Assembly (NCBI RefSeq): GCF_023283765.1
Contig: NZ_JAKILG010000007.1
Location: 1-64,000 of the forward strand
Origin: Shewanella profunda
Lineage (GTDB): Bacteria; Pseudomonadota; Gammaproteobacteria; Enterobacterales; Shewanellaceae
DNA: 64,000 nucleotides
Direction: 5' to 3'
Of this stretch, positions 8,346-18,185 are shown piece after piece (the first letter of the stretch is position 1; each line of letters opens with the position of its first letter). The notes under the pieces were generated by a model, which was given only the letters and a program-made list of their open reading frames with translations, had not been told where the DNA came from and did not search any database. The translations under genes and the position numbers were made by a program.

Positions 8346-9122
8346 ATGATATTCAGCAAAGCCTACGCACTAGTTGCTCTTTTGGTACTCGGTAGCCTTT
8401 GCTTCACTGCGCAGGCCAAAGACCTACTTGCAGTAGGCACTAGCTTTAGCCAAATCTTCGAACAAAAATCCAATGGCGAATATACAGGATTAGGTGTCGA
8501 TATTTTGAATCGCTTCGCTGAGCAACAAAAAGTGACTATTCACTATCAAATTGCGCCTTGGCGCCGCGCGCAATCTATGGTCGAGCGTGGTCAAGCTGAT
8601 ATTCTTATTGGCCCTTATCACACCAAGGAACGGGAAGCGCTGTTAGCCTTTTCCGAAAGAGCATTTTATCGAGATGAAATCGTGTTTTATGCCCGTAAAG
8701 ATCGTATAAACAGTTGGAATGGAGAGTACCATAGCATCAAAAATCAACGTATAGGTAAAATGCAAGGCTGGAGTTATGGCGCCACATTTACCGAGCAAAC
8801 CCAAACGCTAACAATTAATGAATTTGTCGATCTTAAGAGTGGCGTTGAACGTTTATCCCGGGGCGATCTCGATTTGCTCGCGACTAATCGTCGCAATACA
8901 GATGCAGAACAATTGAAACTAAAAATCTCGAACACTATCGAACCTATACTCCCCATTATTGATATACAAGATGGCTTTATGGCCTTCCCTAAACAGGAAC
9001 AATTTGATCCCCTAAGATATCGTTTTGATCGCTTCTTCGAGGAGATGATCAAAAATGGCACGCTCACTACACTCGGCCAAAAATACCGAGTGACCCTGCC
9101 ATTACTGATCCTGCCTTATTAA
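8346..9122 (+). CDS. Periplasmic substrate-binding protein, family 3-like (PBPb)
   Basis: The ATG at 8346 follows AAGGA at good spacing and starts a clean signal peptide (MIFSKAYALVALLVLG, cleaved after AQA). The mature part reads like the amino-acid-type binding fold: FSQIFEQKSNGEYTGLGVDI near the start, QADILIGPYHTKEREAL in the hinge region, and GSL-like SGVERLSRGDLDLLA. It is 258 residues with no transporter gene beside it, so it may act as a stand-alone sensor or orphan binding protein, as many Shewanella members do. The ligand is unknown. Confidence 0.8.
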   Translation: MIFSKAYALVALLVLGSLCFTAQAKDLLAVGTSFSQIFEQKSNGEYTGLGVDILNRFAEQQKVTIHYQIAPWRRAQSMVERGQADILIGPYHTKEREALLAFSERAFYRDEIVFYARKDRINSWNGEYHSIKNQRIGKMQGWSYGATFTEQTQTLTINEFVDLKSGVERLSRGDLDLLATNRRNTDAEQLKLKISNTIEPILPIIDIQDGFMAFPKQEQFDPLRYRFDRFFEEMIKNGTLTTLGQKYRVTLPLLILPY

Positions 9123-9185
9123 CCGCCTTATAGACCTTGGCTTACCGATGCTCACATGTGTGAACGATAATTGGAGAAAAGGCAG

Positions 9186-10292
9186 TTAGCTAAGACAAGC
9201 AATCAACTGCTGCTCGATCTCATCCCAATTGACCTCGTCCATGGTAATCATTTCTAGTCTGGAATCTAAGGTGTCATCGAGTTCAACCACAGTAAACTCA
9301 TGGTCAATCCAGTTAAACCCCGCAATCCCATCTAAGGTGATCATCACAGCCTTTAATCTGAGCAACACTTGCCCGACATCCGATGATTGAGCTTGCCGCT
9401 GAATAAAATCCATTAATTTATCAAAATCAAACTCTTGGCTCGGTTCAAACACCCAACCGCAGCTAAAACAACCTTCACCTTGATTCTGCTTACGTACAAT
9501 GCCGCGCTCATCAAAGTCTAAGACGGTCTCAATTGCATCTTCGGCAAAGAGACTCAATTCACTCAAACGCGAGCCACCAGCACGAAACAGGCTAGGAGTT
9601 GTCGTCGACAAACTACCCAGCTTAGGCCCTGCGCTAGTATGCCCACTCATATTGAGTGAAACGCGCCGTGGTTGGTTAAGATAATCCAACAAAGCGGTGG
9701 GCAAAGGCTGCTGATTGGTGTGGCTCACCACAGGAATATCGGTACGTTCGATATGGCTTAAATAAGTCTGCAACTCGTAGAGTAGTTTCGTATTTTCAGC
9801 ATCATATAAATCAGACTTAGTCGCGATAATCACATCGGCCACTTGCAACTGTTGGATAAAGTTTGCATGTTCACGGTAACGGGGGTCATGGATCTTACGC
9901 GCGTCCACTAAGCATAGGGTGCTACGCAGCGAAATCACATTCTGATAATGGGGTGCACTCAGTACTTTAATGATTTCATTAGGATGCCCAAGCCCAGTTG
10001 GTTCAATCAATAAGCGGTCAGGCTTAGCTTTGGCAATCAACTGATTAATAGCCACTTGCGTCGGTACGCCCGCGGCGCAGCACATACAGCCACCTGCAAC
10101 CTCACGAATTTGTATGCCAGTATCGGAGGAATTAAGTAAACCCGCATCGATGCCGACTTCGCCAAACTCATTGACTAGCACAGCCCAAGTCTCATCCGCG
10201 GGTTTAGTCGCCAGCAATTGTTTAATCAGAGAGGTTTTACCTACGCCTAAAAAACCTGTAATGATATTGGTGGGGATCGCTTTGATAATCAT
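9186..10292 (-). CDS. COG0523 (CobW/YjiA) G3E-family GTPase
   Basis: A 368-residue P-loop GTPase. Walker A GFLGVGKTSLI is at residues 13-23, the metal-binding GGCMCC motif at about 67-72, a TKSD guanine specificity motif in the middle and a CobW C-terminal domain (EGCFSCGWVFEP) at the end. The family inserts or chaperones metals such as Zn2+ or Co2+ using GTP. No metal uptake gene or Zur-type box is visible nearby, so the metal is not settled. Start ATG at 10290-10292 is the only one that keeps the P-loop N-terminus normal. Confidence 0.88.
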   Translation of the reverse strand: MIIKAIPTNIITGFLGVGKTSLIKQLLATKPADETWAVLVNEFGEVGIDAGLLNSSDTGIQIREVAGGCMCCAAGVPTQVAINQLIAKAKPDRLLIEPTGLGHPNEIIKVLSAPHYQNVISLRSTLCLVDARKIHDPRYREHANFIQQLQVADVIIATKSDLYDAENTKLLYELQTYLSHIERTDIPVVSHTNQQPLPTALLDYLNQPRRVSLNMSGHTSAGPKLGSLSTTTPSLFRAGGSRLSELSLFAEDAIETVLDFDERGIVRKQNQGEGCFSCGWVFEPSQEFDFDKLMDFIQRQAQSSDVGQVLLRLKAVMITLDGIAGFNWIDHEFTVVELDDTLDSRLEMITMDEVNWDEIEQQLIACLS

Positions 10293-10387
10293 AAGGAAAC
10301 TCGCTTAGATAAACTCACTTGAACAAGGCTCGCTCGAATAGAAAGCTTGGCGCTCGAGTGTAGAAGTATTGCCTTTGAAGCTCAACA

Positions 10388-10415
10388 AAAAGCGCATCGG
10401 TGAGAATGCGCTTTT
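10388..10415 (-). terminator. Rho-independent terminator of the helicase gene
   Basis: Stem AAAAGCGCAT / ATGCGCTTTT with an 8-nt loop. Read on the minus strand it ends in a T-run, about 70 bp after the helicase stop codon. Confidence 0.75.
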
Positions 10416-10485
10416 AGGGTAACGACAAGCTATATAGCAATCAAAGTGCTAGGCTGACAGGCACTTTGCGCTTATTTGGTTTTGC

Positions 10486-11904
10486 TTATTTTGATTTATT
10501 TGCGCGAGAGCCAAAACCTGACTTATTGCTCACCAAATTCGACTTAGGTTTAGTCGCATTAAACGGTTTACCTGAGCCAGACGCAGGCTTAGCACGGCTA
10601 GAGGATTTATCGGCACCGGTTTTGCTATCCTGCGCTTTACCTTTGGCGTATTTGCCCTGACGAGACTGGCCAATAGTGCGATCCTGTGGCGCCTTATGGC
10701 TCCACTTTCCAATCGGCTTAATCGGTGCCGCTGGCGCATCACGGTAACGGGCAGGCAAAGGCGTACCTTCTTCATAACCCGGTTGCACCGACACTGGCAG
10801 TTTTTGCTCAATCAAGGCTTCAATTTCAGCGAGCATTTCATCGTCAGAGGGTGAAACAAACGAAATCGCTCGCCCCGATAATCCTGCACGACCCGTGCGG
10901 CCAATACGATGGATATAATCTTCGGCCAAAAATGGCAGCTCTAAGTTGATAACCAAAAGTAGCGCTTGAATATCTAAACCACGTGCTGCAACATCGGTCG
11001 CCACCAGCACACGCAATTTACCCGCTTTAAACTCTTCTAACACCCGATTGCGGGCACCTTGGGTTTTATCACCATGGAATACACCGGCGGCGATGCCATC
11101 GAGCTTTAATTCTTGTAATAAATGCTCGGCGCTTTCCTTCGTGCTGGCAAAAACCAACACTTGGCGCCAATTGTTACGGCCAATGAGTTCAGACAACAAC
11201 TCGGCTTTACGGCGTTTATCAACGCGATATACTTCCTGAACTACGGTTGAGGCGGTAGTGGTGTCGGCAACATTCACCCACTGAGGTTCATTCAGCATCT
11301 TCTCGGCGAGTTGTTTGACTGCATCACTGTACGTAGCTGAAAACAACATGGTTTGATGCTGTGGCGCAATTAAGCGTTTCACTTTTTCAATATCGCGCAC
11401 AAACCCCATGTCTAACATGCGGTCGGCTTCGTCGATCACTAACGTGGTAACACTAGACAGATCTAACTGGAATTGGCCGATAATGTCGAATAGACGACCA
11501 GGGGTCGCCACCAGAATATCAACGCCCTGCTCTACCCCTTTACGCTGGGGGTTCATATTGGCGCCGCCGTAAACCGCTAAGGTTTTTAGTGGCAGAAACT
11601 GGCTGTATTTCTGGATATTTTCACAGACTTGAATGGCAAGTTCGCGGGTTGGCGTCATCACCAAGGCGCGTAAAATCGGTTTAGCATTGCTGTCATTTGT
11701 TAAAGACTCAGCCGCCAACTTTTCAAGTACAGGTAGAGCAAAGGAAGCCGTTTTACCAGTACCCGTTTGGGCACAGGCCATAATGTCTTTGCCTTCAAAG
11801 GCAAGCGGGATCACTTTCTCTTGCACTTGAGTGAGTTGCTGATAGCCACACTCAGTTATCGCATTCAAAATAGGAGAAGATAAACCGAGTGTTTCAAATT
11901 TCAT
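10486..11904 (-). CDS. rhlE: DEAD-box ATP-dependent RNA helicase, RhlE-like
   Basis: A 472-residue helicase with all core motifs: Q-motif region near residue 25, AQTGTGKT (45-52), PTRELA, VIDEADRM, SATYS, then HRIGRTGRAG in the second RecA domain. Residues past about 380 form a basic, low-complexity tail (Lys/Ser/Gly-rich) typical of RhlE-type helicases and used for RNA contacts. It acts in ribosome or RNA metabolism; the RhlE subgroup is favoured by the N-terminal pattern and tail, but SrmB-like or other subgroups are not excluded. It is monocistronic with its own terminator. Confidence 0.9.
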   Translation of the reverse strand: MKFETLGLSSPILNAITECGYQQLTQVQEKVIPLAFEGKDIMACAQTGTGKTASFALPVLEKLAAESLTNDSNAKPILRALVMTPTRELAIQVCENIQKYSQFLPLKTLAVYGGANMNPQRKGVEQGVDILVATPGRLFDIIGQFQLDLSSVTTLVIDEADRMLDMGFVRDIEKVKRLIAPQHQTMLFSATYSDAVKQLAEKMLNEPQWVNVADTTTASTVVQEVYRVDKRRKAELLSELIGRNNWRQVLVFASTKESAEHLLQELKLDGIAAGVFHGDKTQGARNRVLEEFKAGKLRVLVATDVAARGLDIQALLLVINLELPFLAEDYIHRIGRTGRAGLSGRAISFVSPSDDEMLAEIEALIEQKLPVSVQPGYEEGTPLPARYRDAPAAPIKPIGKWSHKAPQDRTIGQSRQGKYAKGKAQDSKTGADKSSSRAKPASGSGKPFNATKPKSNLVSNKSGFGSRANKSK

Positions 11905-11967
11905 AGGGACTCTTTAGCTAAGTAGTAAAACTTTGATGCGAGGTGATACTCAATGCCCCAACGCGGG

Positions 11968-11994
11968 GCCGCGGAGTCTAACAAAATCCGCGGC
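11968..11994 (+). terminator. GC-rich hairpin with plus-strand T-tract
   Basis: Stem GCCGCGGA / TCCGCGGC with an 11-nt loop, followed on the plus strand by GTTTTTAT. A second small hairpin (GCCCC / GGGGC) abuts it at about 11955-11969. The genes on both sides are on the minus strand, so the T-tract points the wrong way for them. Confidence 0.5.
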
Positions 11995-12024
11995 GTTTTT
12001 ATAGGCAATTATTGAGTGCAAACC

Positions 12025-15000
12025 TTAAGCGGACGAAAAGTTAGACGACAGAGTTTTAGGTGTCACTAAATACTTTTTTGCAAAATCAGCCGCCGCAACG
12101 GGTCTAGAGAATAAATAGCCTTGGCCGTAATCACAACCCGCGGCTAGCAATACTTGCCGTTGCGCCTCGGTTTCAACCCCTTCGGCAATCACTTTCATCC
12201 CCAGTTTATGGGCCATCACAATGATGGCCTCACAGAGGATCTGATCGTTTGTGTCTGTATCTATATGCCGAGTAAAGGATTGATCAATCTTGAGATAATC
12301 AATATCGAACTTTTTTAAATAAGCGAGCGATGAGTAGCCAGTACCAAAATCATCCAAAGAGACTTGAACCCCCGCATCACGATAGGCAAGCAGTTTTTCA
12401 GTGACCCCCATACTGGCATCCAGCAATAAACCTTCAGTGATTTCGACACAGACCCCTGCACCGGTAATATTTAAATCCTGAAGTAACTCAAGCCAGTTGT
12501 GCAATAATGCGCCTTCATCGCGAAATTGAATGGGAGATTTGTTGACACTGATTTGAATATCGACGCCCAATTCATCACGCCATGCGGCACTTTGCCGTGC
12601 CGCCCGCTCAAATACCCAGTTGCCTATTTCAACAATTAACCCCGTATCTTCGGCGACAGAAATAAACTCACTGGGTGATACACTGCCACGTTCGGCATGG
12701 TTCCAACGGATCAAGGCCTCAGCCTTAGTCACTTCCCCGGTTATGAGTGAAACAATCGGCTGAAAATGCAGCTCAAACTCCTTATTGGCTACCGCTTGAC
12801 GTAAATCTTGGATCAGCCGCATCCGGTATTTGGCATATTCTTGCATCGATGGAGTGAAATAGTTAAACCGGTTACGCCCTTGATCCTTTGCAGCATACAT
12901 GGCTTGGTCAGCATGTTTAAGCAAACCTTCAATGCTTGTAGAATCATCGGGATACAGCGTAATGCCGATACTTGCAGTGATATATGCGGTTTCCTCCCCC
13001 AATACATAGGGCTCGGCAATGCATCTTAGAATATGTTCAGCCACCCGCTCAATACCTTTATGATCAGCCATAGCACTGAGAACAACGGTAAACTCATCGC
13101 CCCCTAAACGGGCCACTACATCGGCATCCCGCACACAGGATTTTAAGCGACTAGCGGTTTCCATCAGCAGCAGATCCCCCATCGCATGCCCTAGGGTATC
13201 GTTAACTTCTTTAAAGTAATCTAAGTCTAAAAATAACAGTGCGAAATGATCTTGGTTTCGATCTGAGTTTTTAATCTCTGCACCAAGATATTCCAGCAAC
13301 ATTCGACGATTAGGGAGACCTGTTAGGGTATCGTAATTTGCCTGTTTCCAGATCAAATGTTCATTTTGCTTTTTATTGGTAATATCAGAGAAAAGAGCCA
13401 CCCGACGATAGGGCATCCCCTCTTTATCTTTAATGGTATTGATGGTTAACCAAATAACGTATTCTTCGCCATTTTTACGCCGTTGCAGCATCTCGCCTTG
13501 CCAGTAACCTTTTTTTCTAATGGCATCATTCATCTTGTTATGAAAATCGTTGCCATTAATATCACCGTACAAGAGGCGAATATGTTGGCCTAGCACTTCT
13601 TCCTCGCTGTAGCCCGTGATATCGCTAAAGGCAGCGTTGACAGTAATAATCATACCCTCTTCATCGAGTACACTCATGGCCTCAGAGCTGTTGTCATACA
13701 CTAGGGCTGATAGCTTTAAAGATTCCTCAATCAGTTTAGCCTCAGTGATATCGGTGTGAGTGCCACACATCCTCAGCGCATTATTGTTCTCGTCCCGGCT
13801 CACCACCTTGCCCGTATCAAGGATCCAGCGCACCTTGTGGTTTGCTGTGTTTAAGCGGTATTCCATCTTATGCTGTGGCGTTTCACCGCGAATATGGGCC
13901 TCAATAGAATGCAGAACTTTTGGCCTGTCTTCGGCAACAATCGCATCCATCCATTGGCGGCTATTGGCATTAAGCACCTCAATATCACAACCAAGAATAT
14001 CTGCACTACGGGCGTTACGTTCAATACGGTCATTACGGATATCCCAATCCCATACCCCAAGGTCGCTACTACTCAATACCAATTCAAGCTGTTCACGACT
14101 GGCGAGCACTTCTCTATCGGCCAAGGTTTGTGCAGTGACATCCAAGTAACCTGCAATTACTAATAACACTCTATTATCAGTGCGTTTACAGGCAACCGTC
14201 ATATGGGTATAAACGATTGAACCATCTTTGGCGATAAAACGTTTATCCATCTCATAATTGTCAATTTTACCCGCTAACATCTGCTCAAATTTAACGATAT
14301 CGGCTTCAACATCATCAGGGTGAGTGAGCTGCTTCCACGTCATATTCAGCAGTTCATCCTCTGTATATTTAAGCATCTGACATAAATAGGGATTTACTTT
14401 CATCCATTTTTGATCGATTCCTGTTATCGCAATACCAATATTGCCAACATTAAATTGGCTGCGAAATAAGAAGTCATCCTGAAGGCGAATTTGTTCATCA
14501 CGCTCAAGCTCAAAACGCCTAGACAGCAAGCGACTCAACAGCCAAGTGGCAATAGGATAAACCGTAAGTACAGGTAAACTGAGTTTCGCAAGTAGGGGCA
14601 GAGCTGGAGCATTGAGCGGTAGTATAAAAAACCACAACAGCATGACAATATGCACTGTGTAGGCAAAGCAAAACATTTCCTTCACTGAAATATTGGCAAG
14701 GTAAGCCTTACGATATTGGCGCCATATCACCCCAATTAAGCCGGATGACGCTATTACAGCAACACCAATCCACATGCCATCGCCGCCGATGCTGATGCGA
14801 TAAAACCCAGTCACCGCAACCGCAATTAATGTCGGTAAACCACCAAAGAAAAGGCCTGAAATACACAAGAGGACGGAGCGAGTATCGAAGATAATGCCGG
14901 GTTGGTACATCCAAGGGGTGCTCATAATAGTGATACCAATACCACCTATGAGAAATCCAATAACTAAACGCCACAGCAGAAAATATTGCCGCTGATGTTT

Positions 15001-15084
15001 TTTAGGGATCGCGTCATACAAAAAAACTAATGCCAGTAATAATGCTGCATTTTGTACTAACGGAAAGAAAATGCTTTTATCCAT
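12025..15084 (-). CDS. Membrane PAS-GGDEF-EAL cyclic di-GMP enzyme
   Basis: A 1019-residue protein. Residues 1-190 hold several membrane helices of the 5TM LytS/YhcK type (ALVFLYDAIPKKHQRQYF, TRSVLLCISGLFFGGLPT). Three to four PAS/PAC units follow to about residue 590. The diguanylate cyclase domain is intact, with RLGGDEF and an RDAD inhibitory site exactly 5 residues upstream. The EAL domain is also intact: EALIRW, DDFGTGYSSL, KIDQSF, AEGVET. It could make or degrade c-di-GMP. It lies 110 bp after glgA on the same strand, so it may be co-transcribed with the glycogen genes. Confidence 0.92.
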   Translation of the reverse strand: MDKSIFFPLVQNAALLLALVFLYDAIPKKHQRQYFLLWRLVIGFLIGGIGITIMSTPWMYQPGIIFDTRSVLLCISGLFFGGLPTLIAVAVTGFYRISIGGDGMWIGVAVIASSGLIGVIWRQYRKAYLANISVKEMFCFAYTVHIVMLLWFFILPLNAPALPLLAKLSLPVLTVYPIATWLLSRLLSRRFELERDEQIRLQDDFLFRSQFNVGNIGIAITGIDQKWMKVNPYLCQMLKYTEDELLNMTWKQLTHPDDVEADIVKFEQMLAGKIDNYEMDKRFIAKDGSIVYTHMTVACKRTDNRVLLVIAGYLDVTAQTLADREVLASREQLELVLSSSDLGVWDWDIRNDRIERNARSADILGCDIEVLNANSRQWMDAIVAEDRPKVLHSIEAHIRGETPQHKMEYRLNTANHKVRWILDTGKVVSRDENNNALRMCGTHTDITEAKLIEESLKLSALVYDNSSEAMSVLDEEGMIITVNAAFSDITGYSEEEVLGQHIRLLYGDINGNDFHNKMNDAIRKKGYWQGEMLQRRKNGEEYVIWLTINTIKDKEGMPYRRVALFSDITNKKQNEHLIWKQANYDTLTGLPNRRMLLEYLGAEIKNSDRNQDHFALLFLDLDYFKEVNDTLGHAMGDLLLMETASRLKSCVRDADVVARLGGDEFTVVLSAMADHKGIERVAEHILRCIAEPYVLGEETAYITASIGITLYPDDSTSIEGLLKHADQAMYAAKDQGRNRFNYFTPSMQEYAKYRMRLIQDLRQAVANKEFELHFQPIVSLITGEVTKAEALIRWNHAERGSVSPSEFISVAEDTGLIVEIGNWVFERAARQSAAWRDELGVDIQISVNKSPIQFRDEGALLHNWLELLQDLNITGAGVCVEITEGLLLDASMGVTEKLLAYRDAGVQVSLDDFGTGYSSLAYLKKFDIDYLKIDQSFTRHIDTDTNDQILCEAIIVMAHKLGMKVIAEGVETEAQRQVLLAAGCDYGQGYLFSRPVAAADFAKKYLVTPKTLSSNFSSA

Positions 15085-15193
15085 GGATCAGGGAGCAACT
15101 CCAAAAAGTTAGGGAACTGGCAACAGGTTAAAATGTTCCCCCACTAGTGTAGCAGAATTGCTTACAAATCATGCCCTAATTACAGGAGTGATA

Positions 15194-16816
15194 TCACAAA
15201 TTGTTATAGAGTTGATCTCGATAAACTTGGGCTACTGAATGCCAGTCAAAGCGCTGTTCACTTGCTTTTGCACGTATGGCAGGCCAGTCGCCACGCTTAA
15301 AACTGACTACAGCCTCCGTAAACCGTTGGAGAAACGCCTCCCCTTGCGCTGTTAAGCTGTTGCCATTAAACACAAAACCATCTACCCCATCCCGCACTGT
15401 ATCCTTTAATCCCCCGACACCATGCACAAGACAGGGCTGACCCGCTCGCATGGCAAGCATTTGGCTAATACCACAGGGTTCAAAGGAACTTGGCATCACA
15501 AATAAGTCACCATACTGGTAAAGACATTCGGATAAAGCCTCATGATATCCCTGTAAAAATAGAAAGTTATCATATTTAGCCGCTAAGGTTTGGAAGGACT
15601 CAGCAATACTCGCATCGCCACTGCCGAGTAGTATAAATAACGCATTAGGCTGGGTTTGTTGTAATGCTTGTAATAACGTCTCCAGCACTGATAACCCAGA
15701 GGGCAATAGATGGCGCAAAATCAGCACTTTTTGGTCAGTCAATCGGCCAACGGATGTAAGCAATAAGTCCGGTACTCTACCTAAACTAGCTTGACGCCAA
15801 TGGGCTTGAGTGCGTGCAAAGGCAATCATATCCACGGCACTCACTTGAGTTTTAGCGCCTTGCCATAGCACCAATGCGGCTTCGATAGTGGTGAGAAGTT
15901 TTTTAAACTCGTCCTCTTGTATGCGAACTAAAGACTTAGTTGTCGCTTTAGCCTGTTTAGTCTCAGAGTAAGTACAGCCGTTTAAGATCCCCAGCACTTT
16001 ACCCTGATCAGCTTTTACCTGCAGATCCTGCTCTAACCCTTCACCACCAAAGAAGCCCGCTTTAGGGTCCGAAGGCGATAGTACTTCTTTGGCGTAGGTT
16101 GGCGATACAAGATGCACTTTATCACTCAGCACTATGCCCATGCGCATGGGATTAATGCAGTGGGGATAACGAGGGTCAACTATTGATTGCCTTTGCTCTG
16201 GTTGAAGCGATGCAAAAAGCTCTGGAAACCATGCCGCCAAAGAGGAGGAATCATGACTTAGTGGTCGAGTTCCTTGCAGGGCAAGATTATGAATAGAGAA
16301 CACGCATGCTATCGATTTAAGGGCGCTAAACTCAGGGACAAAAGCGCGAAGCATTGCCAAACAACCTGCATGCCAGTCATGTAAATGTAGGACTGCGGGC
16401 ATTGGAACTCTTGCGGTCACCAATGCTTGTGCCACGCAGACACATAAAAATACAAACTTAGTCGCATCATCGGCAAAGGGGCGATCGGCACTACTTTGGC
16501 TATAAATTTTACCCGGAGTAGACTGCCAAAGCCCATGTTCGAGTAAATAAATATTTGCGCCATCGACCTTAGGATGGGGCATAACAAATAAGCTGACTTT
16601 TTCAGTCCGGCCCCCAAAGGACACCTCAAATTCACCGATGTCTTGGGTATGGGCTTGCTGTGATGCCAAGAAACCGTAACTTGGCATAATCACATCGGCA
16701 CAAATATCAACCCCTACCAACGCTTCGGGTAAATCGCGGATCACATCCGCCATTCCACCCACTTTGGCGCCCGCAAGGGCACCATTTTCCGCAGCCACCA
16801 TTAATATACGTTTCAC
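15194..16816 (-). CDS. glgA: Glycogen synthase
   Basis: A 540-residue ADP-glucose alpha-1,4-glucan synthase (GT5). The N-terminal KVGGMADV motif binds ADP-glucose; LHLHDWHAG and FSIHNLALQG are GT5 landmarks, and SSFEPCGISQMLAMRAGQP is the C-terminal nucleotide-sugar site. The start is a GTG (16814-16816) giving MKRILMVAAENG; GGGAG lies about 13 nt upstream. At 540 aa it is somewhat longer than the E. coli enzyme (477 aa). It is 55 bp after glgC in the same operon. Confidence 0.95.
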   Translation of the reverse strand: MKRILMVAAENGALAGAKVGGMADVIRDLPEALVGVDICADVIMPSYGFLASQQAHTQDIGEFEVSFGGRTEKVSLFVMPHPKVDGANIYLLEHGLWQSTPGKIYSQSSADRPFADDATKFVFLCVCVAQALVTARVPMPAVLHLHDWHAGCLAMLRAFVPEFSALKSIACVFSIHNLALQGTRPLSHDSSSLAAWFPELFASLQPEQRQSIVDPRYPHCINPMRMGIVLSDKVHLVSPTYAKEVLSPSDPKAGFFGGEGLEQDLQVKADQGKVLGILNGCTYSETKQAKATTKSLVRIQEDEFKKLLTTIEAALVLWQGAKTQVSAVDMIAFARTQAHWRQASLGRVPDLLLTSVGRLTDQKVLILRHLLPSGLSVLETLLQALQQTQPNALFILLGSGDASIAESFQTLAAKYDNFLFLQGYHEALSECLYQYGDLFVMPSSFEPCGISQMLAMRAGQPCLVHGVGGLKDTVRDGVDGFVFNGNSLTAQGEAFLQRFTEAVVSFKRGDWPAIRAKASEQRFDWHSVAQVYRDQLYNNL

Positions 16817-16871
16817 TTAAATTGACACTCCCGCTCATTACCAATGTCATCTAATTATTTAAATTGAGTAC

Positions 16872-18134
16872 CTACTCATAACCCACAGGTAACCCAAGCA
16901 TATCGCGGGTCACTAAAGTGACGCCCTTTTCTGACACCCTAAATCCCTTAGCTCTATCGTGGTCATGGTTGTAACCAATCACAGTTCCCTCTGGGATAAT
17001 ACAACCTCGATCAATGATAGCGTTTTTGATCTTGCAGTGGCGCAGCACAACCACATCGGGCAATACTACCGAATCTTCCACTAATGAATAAGAACAGACT
17101 CGCACTTCATTAAAAAGGACGCTTCTACGCACCGTTGCCCCCGAAATAATACAGCCGCTAGAAACAATGGAATCCAGCGCCATACCACGTCTATCATCGT
17201 CATCAAATACAAATTTGGCTGGGGGCAATTGCTCTTGGAATGTCCAAATAGGCCACTTAGCATCATATAAGTTCAATGCTGGAGTGGGCGATAATAGCTC
17301 CATATTGGCTTGCCAGAAGGAGTCTAATGTTCCCACGTCACGCCAATAGGCCTGCTCATTAGGGAACGGGCTCTTAAAGGGATAGGCAAATACATTATGT
17401 TTTTCGATGATCGCAGGAATAATGTCTTTACCAAAGTCGCGGTCAGAGGTTGCGTTTTGAGAGTCTTTTTTGAGCTGTTCAAATAAAAACTCAGTATTAA
17501 ATACATAGTTGCCCATGGAAGCTAAACACATTGCTGGATTATCGGGAGAGTGCTTAGGTTGTAGTGGCTTTTCTTCAAAACCTAATATCCGCATATTATC
17601 ATCGACCTCCATCACCCCAAAGGCGCCCGCAGCTTCGGCTATCGGCACTTCGAGGCAAGAGACTGTCATGTCAGCGCCTGACTCCGCATGGGCCGCTATA
17701 AGCCCTCCGTAATCCATGCGATAGACATGATCGCCAGACAATACCATCACATATTTAGGCAACTCATGGCGGATAATGTCGATATTTTGAAAAACGGCGT
17801 CCGCAGTACCTTGATACCAGTTTTCAGAAAAACGTTGTGATGCGGGTAAAATCTCCACCGACTCGCCTAACTCTTTCTTAAAATGTCCCCACCCACGCAT
17901 CACATGACGGATTAAGGAATGGGATTTATATTGGGTAACCACCCCCACGCGACGAACCCCCGAATTGATACAATTTGATAGGGGAAAATCAATAATGCGA
18001 AACTTACCGCCGAAATACAACGCGGGCTTAGCGCGCCAATCCGTGAGTTCATGCAAACGCGATCCCCGCCCCCCAGCCAGAATCAATGCATAGGTTTCAC
18101 GAGTTAAACTACTGATATAACGTACATTAGACAT
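16872..18134 (-). CDS. glgC: Glucose-1-phosphate adenylyltransferase
   Basis: A 420-residue ADP-glucose pyrophosphorylase, the committed and allosterically controlled step of glycogen synthesis. The N-terminal [21 protein letters not shown] motif, the conserved [13 protein letters not shown] and the C-terminal left-handed beta-helix repeats ([22 protein letters not shown]) are all present, with normal length. It lies between glgP and glgA, 51 bp after glgP. Confidence 0.97.
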   Translation of the reverse strand: MSNVRYISSLTRETYALILAGGRGSRLHELTDWRAKPALYFGGKFRIIDFPLSNCINSGVRRVGVVTQYKSHSLIRHVMRGWGHFKKELGESVEILPASQRFSENWYQGTADAVFQNIDIIRHELPKYVMVLSGDHVYRMDYGGLIAAHAESGADMTVSCLEVPIAEAAGAFGVMEVDDNMRILGFEEKPLQPKHSPDNPAMCLASMGNYVFNTEFLFEQLKKDSQNATSDRDFGKDIIPAIIEKHNVFAYPFKSPFPNEQAYWRDVGTLDSFWQANMELLSPTPALNLYDAKWPIWTFQEQLPPAKFVFDDDDRRGMALDSIVSSGCIISGATVRRSVLFNEVRVCSYSLVEDSVVLPDVVVLRHCKIKNAIIDRGCIIPEGTVIGYNHDHDRAKGFRVSEKGVTLVTRDMLGLPVGYE

Positions 18135-18185
18135 AGGCCTTACTCCCCAAATGGCATATTACTGCCGATAAACTAGTTTTGATGC

